DNA of 50,269 bases from an uncultured bacterium (GTDB taxonomy: Bacteria; Bacteroidota; Bacteroidia; Bacteroidales; Bacteroidaceae). The number at the start of each line of letters is the position of its first letter. Position 1 is the stretch's first letter. The notes below the pieces were generated by a model, which did not search any database, had not been told where the DNA came from, and worked only from the letters and a program-made list of their open reading frames with translations. Made by a program: the position numbers and the translations under genes. The stretch covers positions 1-50,269 of the forward strand of contig CALZUQ010000016.1 of NCBI GenBank assembly GCA_945829425.1, in the 5' to 3' direction. Positions 1 through 7,824 of the stretch are shown here, one piece after another.

Positions 1-17
1 TTCCCAATAAATCAACA

Positions 18-116
18 ATGAGAAAACAAAAGAAGAAAGAGCACAAGAGTCCTGCACACCTGTACATCAAGGTGATTATGGGATATATCCTCCTGTCACT
101 GCTCATTCTCGGTTGA
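18..116 (+). pseudogene. Truncated membrane-protein gene remnant (32 codons)
   Basis: An ATG at 18 opens a 32-codon frame ending in TGA at 114-116. The peptide starts with a strongly basic stretch (MRKQKKKEHKSP) and continues into one hydrophobic segment (about residues 17-32, GYILLSLLILG). This is the usual layout of the cytoplasmic tail plus first transmembrane helix of a membrane sensor or transport protein. The frame stops exactly where the degenerate repeat sequence begins (about 117), so it is best read as the start of a longer gene cut by repeat insertion or deletion. I do not recognise the parent gene; a sensor kinase is only a guess. It could also be a genuine single-pass small membrane protein. 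Confidence 0.35.
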
Positions 117-400
117 CCTTCGGTCTTCCTCCTCCTCTGGCTTCGCCTTCCTCCTCCTCGTTTAACTTCGTTGAATATCGGCTGCTCTCGGCATAGCCAA
201 AGCAAGCTTTGTCTCTGCTCTCATTGGCACGATATTTCGGGATATCCGGAGCAAGCTCCGCTCTCCTCTCGCTCGTTCGTCGTTTCCCGGGGGACAGAAA
301 CCTTCAAAAAACTGACACTCTGCTCTCAGAGATAAATCGGAAATATGTCAAATATCGTGCAAACGAGAGGAGAACCAAGCTTGCTTGGGTTATCCCGAGT
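117..400. repeat. Degenerate hairpin-repeat block, left copy
   Basis: This stretch shares phrases with 6876-7170. Read on the minus strand, 233-285 gives a purine-rich run, then CGGAGC-TT-GCTCCG, then TATCCCGA, matching 7103-7146. On the plus strand, 361-400 repeats the same frame with a different stem (ACCAAGC-TT-GCTTGGGT, then TATCCCGAG). A third hairpin, CAAAGC-AA-GCTTTG, is at 198-211. The two outer copies are therefore inverted relative to each other. The open frame that can be drawn through 209-418 is low-complexity repeat translation, not a protein. Confidence 0.7.
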
Positions 401-425
401 GCAGCCGATATTATCTAAAGCGAAT

Positions 426-443
426 TAATAGAACCCACCTTAA
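426..443. repeat. Short dispersed repeat TAATAGAACCCACCTTAA
   Basis: The 18-base string also occurs almost unchanged at 31880-31896, and its core AGAACCCACC recurs at 6292-6304 and 12528-12538. A related inverted form is at 10422-10452. All copies lie between genes; this one sits just past the 3' end of nspC. Confidence 0.6.
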
Positions 444-452
444 ACAAAAGCG

Positions 453-1601
453 CTACACCCTTGCCTTGAAATCGGAGTAAGAGAAGTGTTTCCACAGGAC
501 GGGCTTTCCGTTACGCTTGATATATATATCAGGTAATGGCATGCCGTTGAAGGTGTTTGTCTTTACCATGGAATATATTGCCATGTCTCCGAAGACTATC
601 TCGTCGCCCTCGGTGAGAGGCTGACAGAAAGAATATGTTCCTATGACATCACCACTAAGACACGTAGCCCCCCCGAAGCGATAGGTGTACCCGCCGTCCC
701 TCTGTTCTGGAGAGAGTACAGGAGGTGTATATGGCATCTCTATGACATCAGGCATGTGACATGCTGCAGAAGTGTCGAGAATGACGTTAGATATGCCGTC
801 GGCTCCAGGGCGTTGTATCTCAAGGACGGTAGCATGAAGTGTACCGCCATTGAGAGCTACCGCCTCCCCCGGTTCGACATATACATCCAAGGAGTATCTC
901 TGCTTCATGCGAAGTATGCAACGTTCCAGACGTTCTATGTCGTAGTCGCTGCGTGTGATATGATGCCCTCCGCCGAAGTTTATCCATTTCATTGCCGACA
1001 GTATGTCTCCGAACTTCTCCTCTACGGCGTCGAGCGTCGTCTCCAGATCGTCGGAGTTCTGCTCACAGAGCGTATGGAAGTGTATTCCGTCGATGAGCGT
1101 GTGGCATGACTTCTCACGGCATGCAGCAAGGTATTCATGCAGTTCCGCCGATGTCGTGCCCAGCCGCGAGCCAGGTGCGCAAGGGTCGTAGATGGCATGT
1201 CCCTCTTGTGTAGAACACTCAGGGTTTATACGTATGCCTACCTGCAGACCTTCTGCCTTTGCCCGCTCTCCGTATCTCTGCAACTGCCTCGGACTGTTGA
1301 AGACGATATGGTCGCATAGCGAGAGAATTGAGTCTATGTCCTCCTCCCTGAACGCCGGCGAGAAGATATGGTTCTCTTTCCCCGGCATCTCTTCGTGGCA
1401 TAGCCTCGCCTCAAATATACCGCTTGCCGTGGCACCTGCCAGGTATCTGCCTATAAGAGGGTATAGAGAGTAACAGCTGAAACATTTCTGTGCCAGGAGG
1501 ATCTTACATCCCGTGCGGTCCATTACCCCACGCAGAATGCGCAGATTGTTCTCTATCTTTTCTTCGTCGATAAGGAAATATGGTGTCTGCATAGTAATCA
1601 T
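453..1601 (-). CDS. nspC: Carboxynorspermidine/carboxyspermidine decarboxylase
   Basis: A PLP-dependent fold-III (alanine-racemase-type) decarboxylase that releases CO2 from carboxy(nor)spermidine in the cytoplasm, the last step of the alternative spermidine route. About 382 aa from the ATG at 1601. Visible family marks are the PLP lysine in ILLAQKCFS (K39), HFHTLCEQ, the glycine loop NFGGGHHI, EPGEA and the C-terminal D-T-S-x-x-C-H-M-P-D-V segment that completes the partner active site. An upstream in-frame ATG at 1643 would add an atypical 14 residues; the ATG at 1592 (MQTPYF) is equally possible. The partner dehydrogenase lies two genes upstream, with a LUD gene and a terminator-like hairpin between them. 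Whether the product is spermidine or norspermidine cannot be told; Bacteroides make spermidine. Confidence 0.9.
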   Translation of the reverse strand: MITMQTPYFLIDEEKIENNLRILRGVMDRTGCKILLAQKCFSCYSLYPLIGRYLAGATASGIFEARLCHEEMPGKENHIFSPAFREEDIDSILSLCDHIVFNSPRQLQRYGERAKAEGLQVGIRINPECSTQEGHAIYDPCAPGSRLGTTSAELHEYLAACREKSCHTLIDGIHFHTLCEQNSDDLETTLDAVEEKFGDILSAMKWINFGGGHHITRSDYDIERLERCILRMKQRYSLDVYVEPGEAVALNGGTLHATVLEIQRPGADGISNVILDTSAACHMPDVIEMPYTPPVLSPEQRDGGYTYRFGGATCLSGDVIGTYSFCQPLTEGDEIVFGDMAIYSMVKTNTFNGMPLPDIYIKRNGKPVLWKHFSYSDFKARV

Positions 1602-1618
1602 TATTTTTCTGTGGAATG

Positions 1619-1652
1619 AAAAAAAAGGTGGGCTATATGACATAACCCACCT
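1619..1652 (-). terminator. Intrinsic terminator or attenuator before nspC
   Basis: Read on the minus strand, AGGTGGG and CCCACCT (1646-1652 with 1626-1632) form a 7-bp stem around a 13-nt loop, followed by eight Ts. It lies 41 bp downstream of the LUD stop and 18 bp upstream of the nspC start, so it would end or attenuate the upstream transcript before nspC. Confidence 0.65.
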
Positions 1653-1692
1653 ATACGGATTATTACGATGGTGTCAACCTGAGACACCTACC

Positions 1693-2322
1693 TTAATACC
1701 CCCAGTCTTCTCCTACGAGTATTACCTGGTGCTTGCCTTTCGGGGAGTGGCGCAGGAAATGTATATAGTTACATATACAGTCTTCAGAACAGCAGTTATG
1801 GCATACTCCGTCGGTGGAGCATGGTGTAGAAAGGTGGAAACGCGCCGTATTGATAGGAGCCGCTGTCGAGCGTGCGCGCTTCAATGCAGCCTCGCAGTCC
1901 TGACACACCTTGTTAAGTCCTACGACGAAGATGACGTTCTTCGGACCAAACGTTATGGCAGCCACGCGGTTGCCGTTACCGTCGATATTCACTATCACGC
2001 CGTCTTCGCTTATGGCATTGACGCTGGAAAGGTAATAGTCACATCCGAACGCCTGCATGTACACCTCTGCTGGATTGCTACCCTCCACGTCGCGGTCGTA
2101 GAGAGTATATCCTCCGTTGTCATGCAACGCTCTTACCACTCCCATGTCGCGTAGAGTCATAGACCCTCCCCACGATATGCTGCTGCCTTGAGGTATGAGT
2201 TCCAGCACCTTCTCTACCGCCTCGGCAGCCGTATGGCAGTAGAATGCCTTCATGTTGCGGCGCTGAAGATTTTTTATCATCTTCTGCGCCAGCTTTTCGT
2301 TACGTATTTCTTTTGGTGTCAT
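1693..2322 (-). CDS. LUD-domain protein (LutC/YkgG-like) with cysteine-rich tail
   Basis: A 209-aa protein of the LUD (lactate utilization, DUF162) family. It shows the family pattern MTPKEIRNEKLAQKMIKNLQ, then SWGGSMTLRDMG and NVIFVVGLNKV. The last 45 residues are unusual: CQDCEAAL is followed by six cysteines between about residues 168 and 184 (C-x5-C-x2-CC-x3-C-x-C), suggesting a metal or Fe-S site. Standalone proteins of this type are common in Bacteroidota but their reaction is not settled. Its start lies 4 bp after the end of the upstream dehydrogenase, so the two are almost certainly co-transcribed. No LutA or LutB partner is present, so a lactate-oxidase role is not supported. A link to polyamines is inference from position only. 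Confidence 0.85.
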   Translation of the reverse strand: MTPKEIRNEKLAQKMIKNLQRRNMKAFYCHTAAEAVEKVLELIPQGSSISWGGSMTLRDMGVVRALHDNGGYTLYDRDVEGSNPAEVYMQAFGCDYYLSSVNAISEDGVIVNIDGNGNRVAAITFGPKNVIFVVGLNKVCQDCEAALKRARSTAAPINTARFHLSTPCSTDGVCHNCCSEDCICNYIHFLRHSPKGKHQVILVGEDWGY

Positions 2323-2326
2323 GATG

Positions 2327-3586
2327 TCAGTCTACGAGAACAGGGTTTTCGTCAACCTTCCATGGCAGTCCCCACTTGTTCAGAGCCTCCATATATGGGT
2401 CTGGGTCAAATTCCTCGACGTTGAATACTCCCGGCTTTTTCCACAGTCCCTGGAGCACCAATGCCGTACCTATCATTGCCGGTACGCCGGTGGTATAGGA
2501 TATAGCCTGTGATCCCACCTCTTTGTAGCATTCCTGATGGTCGCAGACATTATATATATATACCGTCTTCTCCTTGCCGTCCTTCACTCCTGTGAATATA
2601 CATCCTATGTTTGTCTTTCCTACAGTTCGAGGACCGAGTGACGCCGGATCAGGCAGTAATGTGCGCAGGAACTGTATAGGCACAATCTGCTGTCCGTTGT
2701 ATCCTACCGGTTCTGTTCCGAGCATTCCGACATTCTCCAGACACTTCATGTGTGTGAGATAGCTTTGTCCGAATGTCATGAAGAACCTTATGCGCTTCAC
2801 GCCCGGTATGTTCTTAGCGAGCGACTCTATCTCCTCGTGGTGAAGGAGATACATATCCTTCTCTCCTACGCCATCAAAGTTATACACCCTCTTTATCTCC
2901 ATTGGCTCTGTCTCCACCCAATGTCCGTTCTCCCAGTATGAACCGTTAGCACTCACCTCGCGGAGGTTTATTTCCGGGTTGAAGTTCGTGGCGAAAGGAT
3001 ATCCGTGGTCTCCTCCGTTGCAATCGAGGATGTCTATGGTATGTATCTCGTCGAAATAATGCTTCAAGGCGTATGCAGAGAAGACGCTCGTCACGCCCGG
3101 GTCGAATCCTGTTCCGAGAAGTGCCGTTATCCCTGCTTCCTCAAAACGCTTACGGTATGCCCACTGCCAAGAATAGTCGAAGTATGCCGTAAAGCCTTTC
3201 TCCTTGCAGCGTGCCTCATATGCAGCTCGCCACTCCGGGTCGTTGGTGTCCTCACACTCGTAGTTTGCAGTGTCGACATAGTCTACTCCACAAGCCAGAC
3301 ACGCATCCATGATGGTGAGGTCTTGATAAGGTAGTGCAAGGTTCAGCACGATGTCTGGCTTGACATCGTTTATAAGGCTCTTGAGTTCCTCGACATTGTC
3401 TGCGTCGACTTGTCTCGTCGTGATGACAGCCGCAGTCTTCCCCTGCAGCTTTTCCTTCAAAGCTTCACACTTGCTCACAGTACGTGATGCGATACAAATC
3501 TCACTGAACACAGAAGCGTTCTGCGCACATTTCTGAATGGCAACACTGGCAACACCGCCACAGCCAATGACTAATACTTTTCCCAA
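2327..3586 (-). CDS. Carboxynorspermidine/carboxyspermidine synthase (saccharopine dehydrogenase family)
   Basis: A 419-aa NAD(P)H-dependent enzyme that reductively condenses aspartate semialdehyde with a diamine to give carboxy(nor)spermidine. The N-terminal Rossmann motif VIGCGGVASVA (about residues 5-15) and the saccharopine-dehydrogenase core LNLALPYQDLTIMDACLACG and LLGTGFDPGVT are clear. Pairing with nspC about 730 bp downstream argues for the polyamine enzyme rather than lysine saccharopine metabolism. It is the first gene of the operon; the promoter is at 3647-3675. ATG at 3586 gives the expected N-terminus MGKVLVIG. Confidence 0.88.
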   Translation of the reverse strand: MGKVLVIGCGGVASVAIQKCAQNASVFSEICIASRTVSKCEALKEKLQGKTAAVITTRQVDADNVEELKSLINDVKPDIVLNLALPYQDLTIMDACLACGVDYVDTANYECEDTNDPEWRAAYEARCKEKGFTAYFDYSWQWAYRKRFEEAGITALLGTGFDPGVTSVFSAYALKHYFDEIHTIDILDCNGGDHGYPFATNFNPEINLREVSANGSYWENGHWVETEPMEIKRVYNFDGVGEKDMYLLHHEEIESLAKNIPGVKRIRFFMTFGQSYLTHMKCLENVGMLGTEPVGYNGQQIVPIQFLRTLLPDPASLGPRTVGKTNIGCIFTGVKDGKEKTVYIYNVCDHQECYKEVGSQAISYTTGVPAMIGTALVLQGLWKKPGVFNVEEFDPDPYMEALNKWGLPWKVDENPVLVD

Positions 3587-3646
3587 TTCTTTTTTCTTTT
3601 ATAGGTTAGTGTAATTGTTTGTTCCGATAAGAATGATAATCTCTTG

Positions 3647-3675
3647 CAAAGATACAAAAGAAAAAATACAAACAA
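3647..3675 (-). promoter_or_regulatory. Bacteroidota promoter for the polyamine genes
   Basis: On the minus strand TATCTTTG (3654-3647) matches TAnnTTTG, with TTG at 3675-3673, 18 bp away. The predicted leader to the ATG at 3586 is about 55 nt. Confidence 0.6.
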
Positions 3676-3770
3676 AAGACTTTTGCCGAAAAAATATAAT
3701 ATTTTTATATTTCCTTCATAAAAACACAACATATCCCCGGACTCCTCAGCCGTACAGGCGGATGTTTTTC

Positions 3771-6236
3771 TCAGAACTCCGCCTGTATCTTGAAGTTCAG
3801 CTGCCGCCCTGTGAGATAGTTAGGCACAGCGTACTGGTTGTTTGCCACATCCGTAACCCAATAATATGAGTTGACGTTGTTTATGCCGAAGAGGTTTAGG
3901 CAGTCCACTCCAATCCAGACGTTTCTGAAGAATTTCTTCTTGTCGCGCTTGGCATATCCCATTACCGACGATGTCTGTCCCGTTATGGACGTGTTCTCCA
4001 CACGTTTCTCGTTTTTCAACGCCCTGTAGCTCATGCCTATGTCGCAACGCTTGTAAGCCGGAGCGCGGAAATTATTCTCTTCCACTCCACGGTGTGGTGC
4101 GGCAAAAGGCAGTCCGTCAGCGAATGCGAGCTTCAACGACATCTTCCAGCGGTCGGTATGTGGGAAATAGTCTGTAAAGAAGAGGTTTACGGAATAGCGC
4201 TGGTCCGTAGGGAGTGCTACAGACTTTCCATGGAGTTTCATCTTTGTGCTCATAAGCGAGAACGACACCCATGAGTCTGTTCCCGGCACGAACTCTCCGT
4301 AAAGCTTGAGGTCTACGCCAGCAGCATGACCAGAGGCTTCGTTAGTACCGTAATACACCACCTTGACGTTTGACACGGAGTATGGCACGAGGTTTCCCAA
4401 AGCTTTGTAGTATGCCTCTGCGGTAAAGCGGTATCTCTTCTCCGACATCTTGAAGCGTCTGTCGTAGGCCGCAATGAAGTGTATGGAGCGTTGTGACTTT
4501 ATTTTGCTGTTGAGGAGAGCCGTTGTTATGCCATTGACTGTCGTGGTGTCTCGCAGTTCCTTATAGAACGGTGCCTGATAATACAGTCCTGCTGCAAAGC
4601 GCCATGTCACGTCATGGTTGCTTCCCGGCACTATAGACAACGACACGCGAGGTGATACGATAGACTCTTTGTTGAACGACCAGTTTGCGAAGCGCACACC
4701 GTAGTTGAGGGTGTACATCGTCATACGCTCCTCGTCGCGTGTCCCGTCCTCGTTCCATCCTCCTGACGTGAAGCGATAGCTGTCTTGTGCAAAGACCTCA
4801 AGACGTGTTGCGTCAAGCTCGTTACGTGCGTTGAGGTTGTAAATCATCTGTAGGTCTGTGCCAGTATGAGGTATGCTGTATCCGGAAGAGTCGCGGTATT
4901 CATACTCCCTCGACTGCTCCTTGATGTTCTCTTTCTTCAGCGTCAGACCCATAAGGAAGTCATGAGCCTTGCTCTTATGGTCGAGCAGTAGCTTTGCAGA
5001 GAGCACGCTGGCGTTGAGGTAGTTGCGCGTATGCTCCATATACGTTCCGACACCGATATTCTCTGATGTCTCCGTCTGGTCGAGCCAGTACTGTCCTTGT
5101 ATGTCATAAGCCTCCTGCTCCTTGGTCTTGAACGCCGAGGCGTAAAGCGAGAGACTTGTCTTCGGTGCGAGGAAGCGTTTTATGCCCAGTGTTCCGAAAT
5201 ATGTGCGGAAAAGGTCTTTCTCCTGTCCGTCGAAATAGACCTTGAAGGACTTGACATTGCTCTGCGTTCCGAACGATGTCTCACGGTTTTCGGGAATGAA
5301 GTTATAATGGTTTTCCGATATGTTTCCAAGGAATGTTATCTCCCAACGTTTGTTGGGGTTATAGACCATATACGTCTGATAGTCGAGGAAGTTAGGCTTG
5401 TATTCTCCCTTTGTGTCCATAGACCCGAGGAGTCCCTTTATGGTTTTATATCGTATGCCGTTGCTCCATGCGAATTTCTTCGTTGAGAAGCCAACAAAGG
5501 CGCTGGCTCCGAGGAGTGACACCATGGCGTTTGCTTCGAACGCCGACGGACGGCGGTATTTTATGTCGAGCGCAGAAGACATCTTGTCGCCGTACTTTGC
5601 CTCATAACCACCTGAGGAGAAGCCTACCGACTCCACCATATCGGGGTTGATGACCGAGAGTCCTTCCTGCTGACCGCTTCGCACAAGGAAGGGTCGATAT
5701 ACATCGACGTTGTTGATATACACGGAGTTCTCGTCGAAGGCTCCTCCTCGCACATTATACTGCGAGGAGAGCTCGGAGTGTGTCGAGACACCTGCCTGCG
5801 TCTGTATCATGTCCTCAACGGCATTGCCTGTGACAGAAGCACTTCGCTTCACGTCCATAAGGTCCTCGTGTGAGAGTTGCTCCGTAGTCGTGACCTGTCT
5901 TTTCTTCTGCACTACCGTAACCTCATCAAGCTGGTTGTCGCTGAAGAGCTGTATCTGAAGCGTCTGCTGTCCCTTCGGTTTTCTGAGAACGCGTGTCTTC
6001 GTCTTATATCCCACCATAGAGAATTTCACCACCACGCTGTCGGCAGATGCGAGCGTGAGTGAGTATTCGCCCTTGAAATTCGTGAAGGCGACCTTCAGTT
6101 GTGGCAATACCGTTACTGTGGCGAGCTCCAAAGGGTCTTGGTTCTCGTCCGTGACGCGTCCTTTAAGAGTAAAGGTCTGTGCTGATGCGGAGATGGCGCA
6201 TAATATAAATATAATAATGTATATGTATCGTTTCAT
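3771..6236 (-). CDS. TonB-dependent outer-membrane receptor with carboxypeptidase-like N-domain
   Basis: About 821 aa from the ATG at 6236, chosen because MKRYIYIIIFILCAISASAQ is a clean signal peptide; the earlier in-frame ATG at 6302 adds a basic stretch unlike a signal. After the signal comes a CarboxypepD_reg-like beta-sandwich (FTLKGRVTDENQDPLELATV, to about residue 105). Next is a plug domain (SASVTGNAVEDMIQTQAGV and YNVRGGAFDENSVYINNVDVYRP), then a long beta-barrel ending in an aromatic strand (LNFKIQAEF). It imports an unknown ligand across the outer membrane with energy from TonB. No SusD homologue is adjacent, so a glycan role is not indicated; a metal or cofactor is as likely. Confidence 0.9.
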   Translation of the reverse strand: MKRYIYIIIFILCAISASAQTFTLKGRVTDENQDPLELATVTVLPQLKVAFTNFKGEYSLTLASADSVVVKFSMVGYKTKTRVLRKPKGQQTLQIQLFSDNQLDEVTVVQKKRQVTTTEQLSHEDLMDVKRSASVTGNAVEDMIQTQAGVSTHSELSSQYNVRGGAFDENSVYINNVDVYRPFLVRSGQQEGLSVINPDMVESVGFSSGGYEAKYGDKMSSALDIKYRRPSAFEANAMVSLLGASAFVGFSTKKFAWSNGIRYKTIKGLLGSMDTKGEYKPNFLDYQTYMVYNPNKRWEITFLGNISENHYNFIPENRETSFGTQSNVKSFKVYFDGQEKDLFRTYFGTLGIKRFLAPKTSLSLYASAFKTKEQEAYDIQGQYWLDQTETSENIGVGTYMEHTRNYLNASVLSAKLLLDHKSKAHDFLMGLTLKKENIKEQSREYEYRDSSGYSIPHTGTDLQMIYNLNARNELDATRLEVFAQDSYRFTSGGWNEDGTRDEERMTMYTLNYGVRFANWSFNKESIVSPRVSLSIVPGSNHDVTWRFAAGLYYQAPFYKELRDTTTVNGITTALLNSKIKSQRSIHFIAAYDRRFKMSEKRYRFTAEAYYKALGNLVPYSVSNVKVVYYGTNEASGHAAGVDLKLYGEFVPGTDSWVSFSLMSTKMKLHGKSVALPTDQRYSVNLFFTDYFPHTDRWKMSLKLAFADGLPFAAPHRGVEENNFRAPAYKRCDIGMSYRALKNEKRVENTSITGQTSSVMGYAKRDKKKFFRNVWIGVDCLNLFGINNVNSYYWVTDVANNQYAVPNYLTGRQLNFKIQAEF

Positions 6237-6566
6237 ATAATATCTGTTCCAACGGAAGACATGTCGTGATCTTTTTGTCATGGCGGCAATCATAGAACCC
6301 ACCTACTGTAATAACGGAAAAATTCTTTATTTATTATGTAACGAAGCAAAAAAGCACAACAAATAGGCGACGAACACTAATAAACAGGAAAATAATAGTT
6401 GTCCAGAAAAAACGACCTGTTTGGTTGGGAGTTAAGACAGAATTATATCTGTACACATACTTAACGAAAAATCACAAAAAAGAAGTCAAAGCAAAGGTTT
6501 GTTTGTTAATAATTGTTACTGTGTGCGCACACAGAAATTGCATCAATAATTTTGCGCTATTAAAAT

Positions 6567-6597
6567 TTGCATAAATAAGAAAAAGGCTTTAACTTTG
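6567..6597 (+). promoter_or_regulatory. Orphan plus-strand Bacteroidota promoter
   Basis: TTG at 6567-6569, 20 bp, then TAACTTTG at 6590-6597: a near-ideal consensus. No plus-strand gene follows before the convergent hslR; the next strong structure is the hairpin at 6743-6794. Confidence 0.6.
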
Positions 6598-6603
6598 CAC
6601 TCG

Positions 6604-6800
6604 TTATCCTGAAAACAATCTTTTTACCTTAAAAAAACTAATACCTATTGAAGATAAGAGTGGTTGCCTGTGAAGGTCGCTACTTTTTTAAGAAAATAGA
6701 AAATAGTAAGAATAAAGCAAAGAGGGATGTTAATCCCAAACAATTTACTCTCTTTCTAATCATGCAGTGATGTAAGGTTAGAAAGAGAGTAAATATTTTT
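6604..6800 (+). ncRNA. Candidate small RNA (promoter plus terminal hairpin)
   Basis: Transcription from 6567-6597 should start near 6604 and meet the hairpin TTTACTCTCTTTCTAA / TTAGAAAGAGAGTAAA (6744-6759 with 6778-6793, extended by one A-T pair), followed by TATTTTT. A transcript of about 195 nt would contain no meaningful open frame. It matches no RNA family I recognise. The hairpin could instead be a transposon-end palindrome. Confidence 0.35.
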
Positions 6801-6875
6801 AGGTGGATACTGTTAATTATTCAACTTTCGCTTCAAACGGATTGGATATCAAAAGATAGTTTTGCGCACTGAACC

Positions 6876-7097
6876 GACGCCAAGCCGAGAGCAATATCAA
6901 GCTCGCTTGAATATTGCCGAGGCGCGAAGGAGGAAGGCGAAGCCAACACGACGCCAAGCCGAGAGCAATATCAAGCTCGCTTGAATATTGCCGAGGCGCG
7001 AAGGAGGAAGGCGAAGCCAACACGACGCCAAGCCGAGAGCAATATCAAGCTTGCTTGAATATTGCCGAGGCGCGAAGGAGGAAGGCGAAGCCAACAC
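6876..7097. repeat. Three tandem 74-bp repeats with internal hairpin
   Basis: Units start at 6876, 6950 and 7024 and are nearly identical; the third has AAGCTTGCTT where the others have AAGCTCGCTT. Each unit holds a 12-13 bp hairpin (arms GCAATATCAAGC and GCTTGAATATTGC; 6891-6917, 6965-6991, 7039-7065) and a purine-rich tail GAAGGAGGAAGGCGAAGCC. The block runs into the related module at 7098-7170. Confidence 0.9.
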
Positions 7098-7170
7098 GAC
7101 GAACGAGTGAGAGGAGAGCGGAGCTTGCTCCAGCTATCCCGAGAGAGGAGGAGGAAGCCCGAAGGGCAAA
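7098..7170. repeat. Repeat module with GGAGC-TT-GCTCC hairpin
   Basis: GACGAACGAG, a purine run, GGAGCTTGCTCC (7120-7131), TATCCCGAG and a GGAGGAGGAAG run appear in the same order, inverted, at about 117-285. It is the right-hand flank of the 74-bp array. Confidence 0.75.
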
Positions 7171-7252
7171 GGGCGTGCTTTGATCCTTTGTTTAACAGCA
7201 ACAAGTATTTGAGACTGTTAATAATTCCCAGACCCCACAATAAGTGTTTGCC

Positions 7253-7753
7253 TTATTCGTCGAAATCGAAGAGGTCATAGTCCTCGTCATCGTCATATTC
7301 GCCATCAAAGCCGAAGACGGGAGCGTCGTTGAAACTGTCCAGCGCACGCCGTTCTTTTTTTGTAGGACGCCCCGTACCTCTCTGACGGTCTATGAAGCCA
7401 GAAATACGCGACATCTCAAGAAGCTCGTACTGTTTCGCCTCCGTAACATTTTCATACACTTCAGCAACAAGCTTTGCCCCTACGCGGTTCTCTATGCAGT
7501 TTAATATGCGGAAGGAATATGTTACAGGCGGTTTCTTCACATGAACCACTTCCCCGCACTTCACCGTGCGTGACGGCTTAGCGAGTGCTGCACTCATAGC
7601 CGACGAGCCGTCGGTCCCTACTCCACTGACAGAAACCCTGCTGTTCTTACACGCATTGGCAGCTACGGTACGTGTCTTGAATATTCGCGCAGCCCAGAGC
7701 CATTTGTCAAGTCGCGCGGTGTCCTGATGCTTCAGTCTTGTCTGTTTTTCCAT
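7253..7753 (-). CDS. hslR: S4-domain RNA-binding protein, Hsp15 family
   Basis: About 166 aa from the ATG at 7753, which places the S4 domain at the N-terminus (ARLDKWLWAARIFKTRTVAANACKN, about residues 13-37). The longer in-frame start at 7888 would run into pth and adds an unrelated 45 residues. The family binds stalled 50S subunits carrying a nascent peptidyl-tRNA. The C-terminus has a basic patch (RPTKKERRALDS) and ends in a very acidic tail (DGEYDDDEDYDLFDFDE), common in Bacteroidota members. It follows pth with a 71-bp gap; both act on ribosome rescue, so shared transcription makes sense. Confidence 0.85.
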   Translation of the reverse strand: MEKQTRLKHQDTARLDKWLWAARIFKTRTVAANACKNSRVSVSGVGTDGSSAMSAALAKPSRTVKCGEVVHVKKPPVTYSFRILNCIENRVGAKLVAEVYENVTEAKQYELLEMSRISGFIDRQRGTGRPTKKERRALDSFNDAPVFGFDGEYDDDEDYDLFDFDE

Positions 7754-7824
7754 AAATGTTTTTATGATAATACGCCTTTCCCAGCACCTCGGCAGCAAGG
7801 ATGTGGCACTGGCTGAAAGGCATG

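Larger units (their letters stand above)
6237..7252. other. Gene-free region of about 1 kb with repeats and a possible small RNA
   Basis: No credible coding frame occurs here. It contains an AGAACCCACCT repeat (6292-6304), AT-rich sequence, an orphan plus-strand promoter (6567-6597), a perfect 17-bp hairpin (6743-6794), three tandem 74-bp repeats (6876-7097) and a further repeat module (7098-7170). Frames across 6817-7240 only translate the repeats. Confidence 0.8.

Noticed and set aside
209..418. A 69-codon plus-strand frame
   Set aside because: It lies within the degenerate hairpin repeats and shows no signal, domain or promoter.
1513..2154. A 213-codon plus-strand frame over nspC and LUD
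   Set aside because: Runs antisense across two well-supported genes and the terminator between them.
6817..7280. Several open frames of 66-89 codons on both strands
   Set aside because: They arise from the 74-bp repeat translated in different frames (repeated MLASPSSFAPRQYSS or MPRREGGRRS) and have no protein character.
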